Shown in pieces: positions 15,714 through 25,085 of a DNA stretch of 64,000 nt (positions within the stretch are counted from its first letter, which is position 1; every line of letters begins with the position of its first letter). The stretch spans positions 248,001 through 312,000 of the forward strand of contig NZ_JAGSCS010000002.1 of the NCBI RefSeq assembly GCF_018128025.1. Direction: 5' to 3'. Source of the DNA: Proteiniclasticum sediminis (lineage in GTDB: Bacteria; Bacillota; Clostridia; Clostridiales; Clostridiaceae). The notes under the pieces were generated by a model. That model saw nothing but the letters and a program-made list of their open reading frames with translations, searched no databases and was not told where the DNA came from. The position numbers and the translations under genes are program-made.

Positions 15714-16877
15714 ATGAAAAGAGTAAAACTGATCCGGGAAGAAAAGGGCGCGGTTCTTCCCATAGTAGCAGTGTTTATTATGGTCGTAGCTTTTGGATTA
15801 GCTGCCCTTGTCATTGATGCAGGGATTCTTTTCTTTCAGCGTCGAAATATGGTGGCTGCAGCCGATGCAGGTGCTTTAGCTGGAGCTCGTGAATTGTATA
15901 CCGGAATGTCTACAGATGAAATCAAGCAAATTGCCATAGATGTTGCAGTAACGAATGGCGCTGATGTAGGCAGAGTTACGGTGACGGTGAATAAAAGTGC
16001 CACGGCAATGTATCCATACCCCCATGTAATCGTTGAGAGTGTAAATAATTCCGACTTGATTTTTGCCAATGTTTTTGGAGTTGGAAATTCTGATGTCTAT
16101 GCAAAAGCTGTGGCAAGAGCAGACAAAGCGCTTAATCCAGGTTTAATACCCTTGTTTATGTTGGATACCGATTATGAGGCTCTTGCAACTGGTGGAGTAG
16201 ATATTGTTCACGAAAAAACCGTAACAATTACTGATAAAGATGATGGGAGTACTACAACTCTTAACTGGTCATCTGGGTTGATGTACTTTAATGACAATAT
16301 ATCTGGAATTCCAGGTGTAACAGAGTATCTTGGAAATCGTGGAATCGCTATGCCACAGTCCCTCATAGACTATCTCAATAATTTCAAACATATTCCAGGA
16401 AAGACAGGTTTAGGGCAAATAAACAATGATCCAGATGTGAAAAATGTCTTTTACCAGTGGTTTGATAATGCATATAAGCATTCGACAAATCCAGGAGAGC
16501 GTAAAGCTTACATGACGGGATTCATTCCAGTCATGGACACACAAAGATATTTGGATAGTTACGCGGGTAACAGCAATACAAAGCAGATCTTTCCTATTGC
16601 ATATTTTGCAGAAGTTGTGGTAATCGACTATGTTGATCATCAAAAGGGTGACGGAGAGTCCAATGCATTTATCTACACGGGTGCAAATGCGTATGTAAAC
16701 AAAGTTTCGACACCATATAACTGGAAATCTTTATATGGCCCTAAAGAAGATACAAAAAAGACCATAGTTCTAATGAAAACCGGCAAAACACTGACCATTG
16801 ATCAAATGCTCGCAGGAGACTGGACCGGAACAATTTACGAAAATCAGAGCATTCGAAAAGCTACATTAGTTGATTAA
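15714..16877 (+). CDS. TadG-like pilus protein with long extracytoplasmic domain (locus 2)
   Basis: This protein of 387 residues has an N-terminal TadG-type anchor (EEKGAVLPIVAVFIMVVAFG) followed by RRNMVAAADAGALAGA. The large outer domain shares the block ERKAYMTGFIPVMD with the locus 1 protein but is otherwise diverged. AAGGAGGG (15699-15706) fixes the start at 15714. It is a candidate minor pilin or adhesin whose differences could give the two pili different targets. Confidence 0.82.
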   Translation: MKRVKLIREEKGAVLPIVAVFIMVVAFGLAALVIDAGILFFQRRNMVAAADAGALAGARELYTGMSTDEIKQIAIDVAVTNGADVGRVTVTVNKSATAMYPYPHVIVESVNNSDLIFANVFGVGNSDVYAKAVARADKALNPGLIPLFMLDTDYEALATGGVDIVHEKTVTITDKDDGSTTTLNWSSGLMYFNDNISGIPGVTEYLGNRGIAMPQSLIDYLNNFKHIPGKTGLGQINNDPDVKNVFYQWFDNAYKHSTNPGERKAYMTGFIPVMDTQRYLDSYAGNSNTKQIFPIAYFAEVVVIDYVDHQKGDGESNAFIYTGANAYVNKVSTPYNWKSLYGPKEDTKKTIVLMKTGKTLTIDQMLAGDWTGTIYENQSIRKATLVD

Positions 16878-16901
16878 TCGTTGAAAGAGGAGTGAGAGCA
16901 G

Positions 16902-17627
16902 TTGAAGGTTAAAAAGAGTATCATCATCTTGGCTATAATTCTCGGATTATTGACCATGGGGACCCTTTATTATTACATCGAGACCTTGAATCAGGCACCA
17001 GTCGTCGAAGACGATTTAACTGATGTGGTAGTGGCTGTCAGTTCTATCCCTGCACATGTTAAGGTTACAGCGGAAATGGTTATTCTTAAATCACTTCCAA
17101 CAGAAGCTGTGCATCCAGACGCTGCCACAAAACTTGAAGATATTGTAGGTTACACCACCAAAACTGAGATCTATAGTGAAGAACAAGTATTGAAGAGTAA
17201 AATTGCTACAGATATCACGCAAGCTGCATTGGCATACAGAATACCCGAGAATATGCGGGCGATTACAATCCCTTCCAATGAGATAAGCGGAGTCGGTGGA
17301 TATCTCAATAAGGGAGACCGTGTGGACATTATCGTAACCTACAACGATGAAGCTATTAGTCCTGGTCTTCTTACGGTGACTCAGTTCCAAAACATTGAGA
17401 TCTTAGAAATTGGTCCCTTAACTTTTACAGAGACAGGGGAGACAGCACTGAACAAAGGAGTAACATCTTCAATTACGTTATTGGTGACTCCTTCTCAAGC
17501 TGAAGTGATGGCTTTTGCTAACATTAACGGTGCAGTTCAGATGATCCTTAGAAACCCTGTAGACAACACAATCAACAACTTAACTCAGTTTAGTACACCA
17601 GAGTTTCCGACATGGAGAGGGAGGTAG
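16902..17627 (+). CDS. cpaB: CpaB/RcpC-like protein with SAF domain (locus 2)
   Basis: This protein of 241 residues starts at a TTG after GAGGAGTGAG. One membrane helix, the SAF segment (VVVAVSSIPAHVKVTAEMV) and the block GDRVDIIVTYND match the locus 1 protein in order and spacing. No secretin partner is present. Confidence 0.87.
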   Translation: MKVKKSIIILAIILGLLTMGTLYYYIETLNQAPVVEDDLTDVVVAVSSIPAHVKVTAEMVILKSLPTEAVHPDAATKLEDIVGYTTKTEIYSEEQVLKSKIATDITQAALAYRIPENMRAITIPSNEISGVGGYLNKGDRVDIIVTYNDEAISPGLLTVTQFQNIEILEIGPLTFTETGETALNKGVTSSITLLVTPSQAEVMAFANINGAVQMILRNPVDNTINNLTQFSTPEFPTWRGR

Positions 17628-17632
17628 ACGAT

Positions 17633-18811
17633 ATGGATAAAATTAAAGTTATGATTCTGGAGAATGATGAAGTTCGACGATTAGAAATCGAAAATATTTT
17701 GTCCAATATTGAGTATCTTCTTTTTACGCAGGACGCGGAGACCTTTGAAGATGCGACTAGAGTCCTCGATATTGAGGATGTTGGTGTGGTTATCATTGGA
17801 AGTAAGTTTCTCCAAGATGGATACAAAGTTGCTGAGAGTATTACCACCGAACACCTCAATGTGGCAGTTATCATCGTGGAAGATGAAATTAAGGAAGAGA
17901 CCATGCATAAAGCTCTCTTTTCCGGAGCTAAAGATGTGGTACTTCGACCAATTGTTCCCAATCGCTTAGTCGATTCGATTTATAAAGCCTATGAACTGAA
18001 CAAAAAGCGAAATGAGATTCATCGGGATGGGCCTGTAAGGATAAAGCGAAAAGCGGAATTAGGGCAAGTTATCACGGTGTTCAGCACAAAGGGTGGAGTA
18101 GGTAAGACATTTGTGTCCGTGAACTTGGCGGTTACCTTAGCAAAAGAAACCAAGAAGAGAGTAGTTCTCGTTGATTTGGATCTCGATTTTGGAAGTGCTG
18201 CATTGGCGTTAAACATTCAACCCAAATATACAATTTCAGATGTGGTTAATGACATAAGAAACATCGATCCAGACCTAATCGAAAGTTACCTCCTCAATCA
18301 TGAATCTGGAGTGAAGATTCTTCCGGCAAATATTGAACCATCAATGAATGAGTTTATCAATGCCGAACATATTCAGATTATTCTTCGAAACCTTCAGAAC
18401 TCCTATGACTACATCATTGTGGATATGCCTGGAAGGTTTTATGATCCGATTAATCCTGCATTTGTTTTTGCAGATAAGCTCCTAATGATCACAACGCCTG
18501 AGGTATCCACAGTCCGGAATATTAAAGCCTCACTCGTAACGCTTAATGATTTAAATTATCCTAAGTCCAAAATTAAGCTCCTTCTAAATAAGGCGGATAA
18601 TCGAGGAGAAATTCGGGCTCATGATGTGGAGAAGACACTAAATCAAAGTTTGTTCTCCGTCATCGATGCAGACTACAAAGGCGTTATTTCTTCTTTGAAT
18701 CAGGGAGTTCCCTATGTCATGAAAAATCCAAGAAGTTCCATTACAAAGGGCTTCAGAAACCTAGCGAACAAAATGCAGGAGGTTGCACCAGAACCTACAG
18801 CAAAACGATAA
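17633..18811 (+). CDS. cpaE: CpaE/TadZ-like ParA-family ATPase (locus 2)
   Basis: This 392-residue protein has a receiver-like N-terminal part and a MinD/ParA ATPase with deviant Walker A STKGGVGKTF and VLVDLDLDFGS. The start at 17633 is preferred over 17612 because GGGAGG lies in between at the correct distance, and it avoids overlap with cpaB. Residues around SNIEYLLF near the N-terminus mirror SNIEYINV of locus 1. Confidence 0.89.
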   Translation: MDKIKVMILENDEVRRLEIENILSNIEYLLFTQDAETFEDATRVLDIEDVGVVIIGSKFLQDGYKVAESITTEHLNVAVIIVEDEIKEETMHKALFSGAKDVVLRPIVPNRLVDSIYKAYELNKKRNEIHRDGPVRIKRKAELGQVITVFSTKGGVGKTFVSVNLAVTLAKETKKRVVLVDLDLDFGSAALALNIQPKYTISDVVNDIRNIDPDLIESYLLNHESGVKILPANIEPSMNEFINAEHIQIILRNLQNSYDYIIVDMPGRFYDPINPAFVFADKLLMITTPEVSTVRNIKASLVTLNDLNYPKSKIKLLLNKADNRGEIRAHDVEKTLNQSLFSVIDADYKGVISSLNQGVPYVMKNPRSSITKGFRNLANKMQEVAPEPTAKR

Positions 18812-18826
18812 GGCGAGGTGACAGAA

Positions 18827-20212
18827 ATGAATTTCAGCAATTTTAACCTCAATGACCCAGATGTGCGTCAAGTCATCAACAAAGAAAATGATGAAATGAG
18901 CATACGTCGACAGAAGGATATTGAAGATCTGTCACAAGAGGTTTTAGGAAAAATTATTGATGAAGTGAGTATCTCACTGGATAAAAATGATGCATCACAA
19001 CGCAAGATGATCATGGATCTGATTAATGAGAAACTCAATGAAATTTTAAATCAAAACCGAAAGCATCTTTCCCAAATGGACAAGCAGAAGGTCCAAAAGA
19101 TGGTCTTGGATGAAATTTTTGGATATGGACCCATAACTTCCCTTTTGGAAGACCCTACAGTGACTGAAGTCATGGTTAATGGTCCGGATTTGATCTATAT
19201 TGAGCGCTTTGGCAAGATCGAACCCACAGACAAGAAGTTTAGAGATGACCGACATGTGCTCCATACCATTGACAAAATCATTTCTCCTTTGGGAAGAAGA
19301 GTAGATGAAAGCTCACCAATGGTGGATGCACGACTTCCTGATGGATCTCGTGTTAATATCATAATCCCGCCACTTTCAATCAAAGGACCAGCGATAACAA
19401 TTCGTAAGTTTGCTGTTGATCCTTATACGCTGGAAGATCTGATCACCTTTGGTACTTTAACGATGGATATGGCGAAAGTCCTCAGAGCTTGTGTCCGTGG
19501 AAGGATCAATATTGTGGTATCTGGTGGAACCGGTAGTGGTAAAACCACATTCCTGAATGTGGTTTCTGGATTTATTCCTGAAAATGAACGTATCGTAACC
19601 GTAGAGGATGCAGCAGAGCTTCAGCTCCAGCAAAGGCATGTACTTCCATTGGAAAGCCGACCAGCGAATATTGAAGGCAAAGGAAAAGTAACCATCAGAG
19701 ATCTTGTGGTTAATACGCTTCGTATGAGACCTGACCGGATTGTCGTTGGAGAAGTTCGAAGCGGAGAAGCCCTTGACATGCTCCAGGCCATGAATACCGG
19801 CCATGATGGCTCTTTGACGACAATCCATGCGAATACCCCTCGAGATACCTTGGCTCGTTTAGAGACAATGGTCATGATGAGTGGAATGGAGCTCCCCTCA
19901 AAAGCAATTCGGGAACAAGTTGCTTCAGCAATCAATCTGATCGTTCAGGTCGCTAGATTTACAGATGGTACACGTAAAGTGACGAAAGTAACGGAAATTG
20001 TGGGCATGGAAGGGGATACAATCACCTTGCAGGATATATTCATTTTCCGTCAAGATGGATTTGATGAACGCGGCGGTGTTGTAGGGAAACATGTTGCCAC
20101 AGGAATAGTACCCAACTTCATGGAAAAGTTAAGAACACACGGTGAAACACTACCTGCTAGCATTTTTAAACCGAATGAATCTACAGCAGAGTTCCCCACT
20201 GGAAGGAGGTAA
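18827..20212 (+). CDS. cpaF: CpaF/TadA secretion ATPase (locus 2)
   Basis: This motor ATPase has 461 residues and is highly similar to the locus 1 copy through the catalytic core: GGTGSGKTTFLN, VEDAAELQLQQ and MRPDRIVVGEVRS. The first 70 residues are much less alike, which is where motor and partner contacts may be specific. The ATG at 18827 follows GAGGTG. The GTG at 18818 is part of that ribosome binding site. Confidence 0.93.
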   Translation: MNFSNFNLNDPDVRQVINKENDEMSIRRQKDIEDLSQEVLGKIIDEVSISLDKNDASQRKMIMDLINEKLNEILNQNRKHLSQMDKQKVQKMVLDEIFGYGPITSLLEDPTVTEVMVNGPDLIYIERFGKIEPTDKKFRDDRHVLHTIDKIISPLGRRVDESSPMVDARLPDGSRVNIIIPPLSIKGPAITIRKFAVDPYTLEDLITFGTLTMDMAKVLRACVRGRINIVVSGGTGSGKTTFLNVVSGFIPENERIVTVEDAAELQLQQRHVLPLESRPANIEGKGKVTIRDLVVNTLRMRPDRIVVGEVRSGEALDMLQAMNTGHDGSLTTIHANTPRDTLARLETMVMMSGMELPSKAIREQVASAINLIVQVARFTDGTRKVTKVTEIVGMEGDTITLQDIFIFRQDGFDERGGVVGKHVATGIVPNFMEKLRTHGETLPASIFKPNESTAEFPTGRR

Positions 20213-20215
20213 GCC

Positions 20216-21184
20216 ATGAAGTATTTAGCATACGGCACCTTTTTCCTTTTTGTGACCTTAGTTTTTGCGTTGCTGTTTTTGCTGATTACACAAAATAAGT
20301 CTCGTACAAAGTCTAGACTCCAGGAAATCCAGAAAACTGGTGGAGATCTCGTGGAAAAGACTTTCGATGATTTGGGCAAGGACCCAAATTCGAAGGGTCT
20401 TTCTTATGTTCGACCTCCGAAGAAAAGCTTGTTTCAGGATATCTTCGATAAAAAGAAAAAAAAGCTAGCCCAAGCATACGTTTTAATGAAGCCTCAAGAG
20501 TTCTATCTGATTTCTTTATTATCCGGGTTAGGTGTATTTCTGCTATTCTATTTGCTGACAAGACTTGTTCCCATCGCCTTATTAGCAGCGGTACTGGGTT
20601 ATATCTATCCGGAAATCTACATCAGCGGGTTAAAAAGAAAACGAGGGCAAAAATTAAATGACCAGCTTCCTGAAGCGTTAAACATAATCTCCAATGGTCT
20701 TCGTGCGGGGTTAAGTTTTTCCCAGGCTGTTAGTGTTGCAGGCAAGGATTTGGAAAGTCCAATTCGCGAAGAATTTCAGAAGATCATCCGAGACAATACT
20801 CTTGGAAAATCCATGGATGACGCATTAGTTGATTTTAGTAAACGTACTGACGATGAAGATGTAGATATGTTTGTAACAGCCATGATCATCCAGCGGCAGG
20901 TTGGCGGAAATCTTGCAGAGATCTTAGATACAATCTCGACTACGATTCGTGAACGAGTTCGCATTAAAGGTGAAGTACGAACGCTGACTGCTCAGAGCAA
21001 GTTATCAGCTGTCATTATCAGTATGCTTCCAATCGCAATTGCTCTAATTCTTTCGCTATTGAACCCGGCCTACATTTCGAAGCTCTTTACCACAGCATTA
21101 GGTTTAGTTATGTTGGTTTTAGCAAGTATACTGATGTTTATCGGTATCCTATTACTGTCAAAACTTGTTAAACTAGAAGTATAA
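20216..21184 (+). CDS. tadB: TadB inner-membrane platform protein (locus 2)
   Basis: This 322-residue F-domain protein contains LPEALNIISNGLRAGLSFSQ and RVRIKGEVRTLTAQSKLSA, which parallel TadB of locus 1. Its N-terminal half is more basic (a KKKKK run near residue 80). Confidence 0.89.
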   Translation: MKYLAYGTFFLFVTLVFALLFLLITQNKSRTKSRLQEIQKTGGDLVEKTFDDLGKDPNSKGLSYVRPPKKSLFQDIFDKKKKKLAQAYVLMKPQEFYLISLLSGLGVFLLFYLLTRLVPIALLAAVLGYIYPEIYISGLKRKRGQKLNDQLPEALNIISNGLRAGLSFSQAVSVAGKDLESPIREEFQKIIRDNTLGKSMDDALVDFSKRTDDEDVDMFVTAMIIQRQVGGNLAEILDTISTTIRERVRIKGEVRTLTAQSKLSAVIISMLPIAIALILSLLNPAYISKLFTTALGLVMLVLASILMFIGILLLSKLVKLEV

Positions 21185-21196
21185 GGAGGCGAGAAG

Positions 21197-22117
21197 ATGG
21201 AACTAATAGTATACGCTTTAATGTTTATCTTTTTCGCTTTAGTCTTTGGGATTATAGGTTTGGTTGTATCCAGTAAAAAGCAAATGGTCGTGCAGCGGCT
21301 GGACTCCATTAAGAGTTCCTACAATTATCCGGAAGAAGAAGACGAAATGAAAAAACCTTTTCGCGAACGGGTAATTGATCCAGCGTATCAGAAAGTTGTT
21401 ACCGCACTGGGGAGTATTACTCCTTCCAGAATCAAAAAGAGATATGAGAGTCTGATTGTGGAATCTGGAAAGAGTCGGACAATGACAGTGAATAGCATTC
21501 TCGCAATACAGGTCATGTTATCTCTAGTTGTTAGTGGAGGCATATACCTATTGTTTAAACTGGTCAATGCCAAGATTCCTTTTATTTTAATTTTCCTGTT
21601 TGGCGTTTTGGTATTCTTCATTCCCTATGCATTATTGCATACAAGTGCCATGCAACGGCAGGTGAAAATAAGGAAGGCACTACCCGATCTTCTTGATCTG
21701 TTGTACATCAGTGTTGAGGCCGGGTTAGGGTTTGATATGGCGCTGAAGAAGTCCACAGAGAAGATGCCTGGACCCTTAAGCGAGGAAATCCTTAAGGCAC
21801 TGGATGATATCAATAAGGGAAGAGATAGGCAAGAGGCGTTAAGAGGTATTGTTCATCGAACTGGTGTAGAGGACCTTAATACTTTTATTACCGCTGTGAT
21901 TCAATCTGAAATGTTGGGAACTAATATCGCCTCGATGTTAAGAACACAAAGTACTGTGATGCGGCAGAAGAGAAGGCAGCGTGCAGAAGAAGCGGCAATG
22001 AAAATACCGATAAAAATGCTTTTTCCGTTAGTGTTTTTCATGATGCCGGCTCTCTTTGTTGTAATTCTGGGACCTGCAGTGATTAGTATTATTGAAAATC
22101 TTAGTAAAGTTTTGTAG
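21197..22117 (+). CDS. tadC: TadC inner-membrane platform protein (locus 2)
   Basis: This 306-residue F-domain protein has LPDLLDLLYISVEAGLGFDMAL and MRQKRRQRAEEAAMKIPIKM, close matches to locus 1. AAGGAGG precedes the ATG. The gene after it is 69 bases away with no terminator between, so the VWA gene is probably read from the same transcript. A TATAAT at 22127-22132 without a good -35 box could add internal transcription. Confidence 0.89.
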   Translation: MELIVYALMFIFFALVFGIIGLVVSSKKQMVVQRLDSIKSSYNYPEEEDEMKKPFRERVIDPAYQKVVTALGSITPSRIKKRYESLIVESGKSRTMTVNSILAIQVMLSLVVSGGIYLLFKLVNAKIPFILIFLFGVLVFFIPYALLHTSAMQRQVKIRKALPDLLDLLYISVEAGLGFDMALKKSTEKMPGPLSEEILKALDDINKGRDRQEALRGIVHRTGVEDLNTFITAVIQSEMLGTNIASMLRTQSTVMRQKRRQRAEEAAMKIPIKMLFPLVFFMMPALFVVILGPAVISIIENLSKVL

Positions 22118-22186
22118 AAAATGCTATATAATAGAATTAAACTAAGTAATTTCATGAGATATCATACTTGAGGTGAGGAGAGTGCA

Positions 22187-24724
22187 ATGATGAGGCAAAG
22201 AAAAGTTTTTTCTTCGTTGATGTTGTTATTCTTCCTTGCCTCTTGTTTTGTTTTTCAAGGGGCGAAGCCAGTGAAGGGCGACACTGTCGATACCTTAGAG
22301 AATTTGGCTGTATCCCTAATCATCGATAAGTCAGGAAGTATGAATAATACCGATCCTGCCAAGATGAGAGAAACAGCAGCCAATATCTTCATCGACCTGT
22401 TAAGCCCGGAGGATAATCTGGGCATTATTTCTTTCAGCACCGATGTGGTGGAAGTCCAGCCCATGATCAATGTGGGCCAGGCCACGAAGGCTGCGATCAA
22501 AGGAAATTTGACCGGACAGCTCGAAGGCGGAGGAGATACGGATTATCTCAAAGCTTTCCAAAAAGCCAATGAGCAGCTAAGCTCCATCACGGATCCTAAT
22601 ATCAAGAAAGTCATCGTCTTTGTGACGGATGGAAGTCCGGATCCCGATCCTGCAAGAACCGCAGAGCCTGGGTTCATGGATACTTATATGAACAGCTTCT
22701 GGGACACCATTCGGAGCATTGGAAATAACGGTTACCCCGTTTACTCTGTGGCATTCGGATCCATTGACATGAGTGTCTTGGATCGTATCGCAGTGGAAAC
22801 CCAGGGACAGTCCAAGGTGTTTTCTTCACCTGCGGATGTGGCGATGGAGTTTTTCACCATCATCAATCAGTTGAAAAATCGCAACGTATTTTTGAATGAG
22901 AACACTTCCTTGGTAGGTGCGCGAGACCTGGATTTTATTATGGACAAGTATGTCTCCCAGGCAACCTTTGTTCTTGCCAACACCACCGGCCCCATTGATC
23001 TGAGTCTTATTCCGCCGGATGGTGTTCAGGACAATGGAAAAGTGATCGTGGAGCGAAGTGCCAATTATACCTTGGTTACCCTGAATCAGGAAGAAACCGA
23101 ACTTAGTGGAGCCTGGAAGATCCGCGTCAGCGGAACTACGGAGCTTGCCCTCTTGGGAGCCAAGGACATGTTTCTGAAAATCTGGATCGATACCCCCATT
23201 ACTAATATTCAGCATCCCATCAATGATCCCCTTGTGGTGAAGGCCACGCTAACGGGAGCCTTGTCTGATAACATGCAGGTGGAGGGAATCGTCCTTGTTA
23301 ATGGTGTGCAAGCCTTGAAGCCTTTGACCATGACCAAGGAAGGGGAAAATACATACATTGGAGAATTTTTGGATACAGGAACAGAAGGAAACTACCAGGT
23401 GGTTATTCAAGTGGTGGATGAGGAGCAAATCATTGCCAACACATCCTCTACGGTTCATGTGAAAGTTCTTCCTACTTTAACTTCAGATATCTCCTTCGTC
23501 AATGAGGGATTCCGTTTAGGCGAAAGTCGAATCGTCACCAGCACCCTCCAGATGGGAACAGTAAACTTAAAAGAGTCTGCAGACTTAAAGCTGGAGTTCT
23601 TTAATCTAGTTGCTTCGTATAGCGGTGGAGTGGAGAAAGTATTTTCGCTCTTCGATAATGGGCTCCCAGAGAATAGTGATGTGAAGGCGCAAGATGGACG
23701 ATTCTCCACAAATATTACCTTTGACACGGAAGGTGCTATTAAACTGGCGCTCAAGGCCCGTGGTTTATACAAGAATGAAATCTTTATCCTGGAAAAGGAA
23801 GTCGGAACATCCTCCGTCTTCCCTCCGGGAAAGGTGGATGTCTCTATTTCCTCGGATCGGATTCTTGCGTTGAAGAACCAGAAGATTCCCCTGGATTTGA
23901 CCCTAAAGAGTTCATCCAACTTTCCCGAGGTTATTCAGCTGATCATTCCCGAGACCTATGGACTACTTGATGTGTCGAAAATTCTCATCAACGCCATGGA
24001 AACCAAAACAGTAAGGGTGAACTTTACCCCTGCAGCAGATTTCAGCCTTTCGGATTTTGAAATCCCTGTGAGCTTTAAAGCGGAAAGTAGCTATACCACA
24101 GTGCTCAGCAATGCTTCAGCCTACCCGGTGAAGATCACCACGAACTTCATGCGGTTTATCTCCAGCGTCGTAAGAAGGCTGCCAGTCGTTGTCCAGCTCC
24201 TCAGTGTGTTGGTAATTCTGGCATCGGGGGTCATCGCCTTGGGATTGGTATTCTACAACTCCCGCTTCAGACCGGCGACTTACGTCACCGGAAAACTCAT
24301 GTTCACCGTTCATAAGGATAATCCCGAAGACTACTTAGTTAGCGGAAAAGTGGATCTCAAACTGAAAGATTTCAAGAAAGACCACATTGTCATTACCCTG
24401 AATCCTGCCAAGGAAAGCGTCGCCGATGTTTATATCAAAGGAAGCAAGTACTCCTATGATATAATCTTGGAAAAACGCTATGAGAAGAGTCGGTTCAAGT
24501 TCATCGACGGCTACAAGAGTGTAAAAAAGAGACCTGGCGAAGCCGTCTATATTCGCACCACGGAGCCTGGAATTCTTCTGGTCAATCAAAGCATCTACAC
24601 CAATATGGAACTGGTGGGCGATGTGATTTTCAACTCGGCGGAGTATCTCTTTAAGTATGAAAGTGCAGGCACTCATCCTGCGAAAGATCCCGATGCAAAA
24701 GATATACTGGAAGGCAGGATGTAG
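22187..24724 (+). CDS. membrane-anchored von Willebrand factor A protein
   Basis: This protein of 845 residues has an N-terminal export signal (residues about 5-28; LASC at 17-20 could be a lipobox). A VWA domain follows with a complete metal site: D47-K-S49-G-S51, the Thr in GGDTDY, and the Asp in FVTDGSPDPD. A long beta-rich middle part comes next, then one membrane helix near residues 665-690 and a C-terminal tail of about 150 residues. Such proteins bind a ligand through a metal ion. The gene ends Tad locus 2 and is absent from locus 1, so it may be an adhesin or host-contact protein linked to that pilus. The first 150 bases are A+T rich like locus 2 and the rest is more G+C rich. Confidence 0.85.
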   Translation: MMRQRKVFSSLMLLFFLASCFVFQGAKPVKGDTVDTLENLAVSLIIDKSGSMNNTDPAKMRETAANIFIDLLSPEDNLGIISFSTDVVEVQPMINVGQATKAAIKGNLTGQLEGGGDTDYLKAFQKANEQLSSITDPNIKKVIVFVTDGSPDPDPARTAEPGFMDTYMNSFWDTIRSIGNNGYPVYSVAFGSIDMSVLDRIAVETQGQSKVFSSPADVAMEFFTIINQLKNRNVFLNENTSLVGARDLDFIMDKYVSQATFVLANTTGPIDLSLIPPDGVQDNGKVIVERSANYTLVTLNQEETELSGAWKIRVSGTTELALLGAKDMFLKIWIDTPITNIQHPINDPLVVKATLTGALSDNMQVEGIVLVNGVQALKPLTMTKEGENTYIGEFLDTGTEGNYQVVIQVVDEEQIIANTSSTVHVKVLPTLTSDISFVNEGFRLGESRIVTSTLQMGTVNLKESADLKLEFFNLVASYSGGVEKVFSLFDNGLPENSDVKAQDGRFSTNITFDTEGAIKLALKARGLYKNEIFILEKEVGTSSVFPPGKVDVSISSDRILALKNQKIPLDLTLKSSSNFPEVIQLIIPETYGLLDVSKILINAMETKTVRVNFTPAADFSLSDFEIPVSFKAESSYTTVLSNASAYPVKITTNFMRFISSVVRRLPVVVQLLSVLVILASGVIALGLVFYNSRFRPATYVTGKLMFTVHKDNPEDYLVSGKVDLKLKDFKKDHIVITLNPAKESVADVYIKGSKYSYDIILEKRYEKSRFKFIDGYKSVKKRPGEAVYIRTTEPGILLVNQSIYTNMELVGDVIFNSAEYLFKYESAGTHPAKDPDAKDILEGRM

Positions 24725-24725
24725 C

Positions 24726-25082
24726 ATGAAGATTATCCATAAAGCCACGGGTGAGGTTCTCATCGAACACGTGGAGGAGGCAGATACCTTCTATAAACGG
24801 TTTAAAGGCCTCATGGGCAGAAAGTCTCTGAAAGAGCATACTGCGATGAAAATTGAGCCCTGCAGCAGTATTCACTGCTTCTTCATGAAGATTCCCATCG
24901 ATGTGGTTTTTCTTTCGAAGGAGCATCAGGTGCTGAAAATCATCCCAGCTATGAAGCCTTGGACGGTTAGCCCTGTGGTTCGGGGAGCTCGCTATGTTTT
25001 AGAAGCCAATGGCCACGCGTTTTACGGAAAACTAAAAGAAGGGGACTTCATTCAATACACAGAGGGAAGTCAGGGTGCATAA
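24726..25082 (+). CDS. DUF192 family protein
   Basis: This 118-residue protein has the DUF192 core: FKGLMGRKSL, then CSSIHCFFMKIPIDVVFLS and a late PWTVSPVVRGARYVLE block. The function of this small beta-barrel family is unknown. The start at 24726 lies one base after the stop of the VWA gene, which fits coupled translation. The longer frame from 24657 overlaps the VWA gene and is rejected. Confidence 0.88.
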   Translation: MKIIHKATGEVLIEHVEEADTFYKRFKGLMGRKSLKEHTAMKIEPCSSIHCFFMKIPIDVVFLSKEHQVLKIIPAMKPWTVSPVVRGARYVLEANGHAFYGKLKEGDFIQYTEGSQGA

Positions 25083-25085
25083 GAG

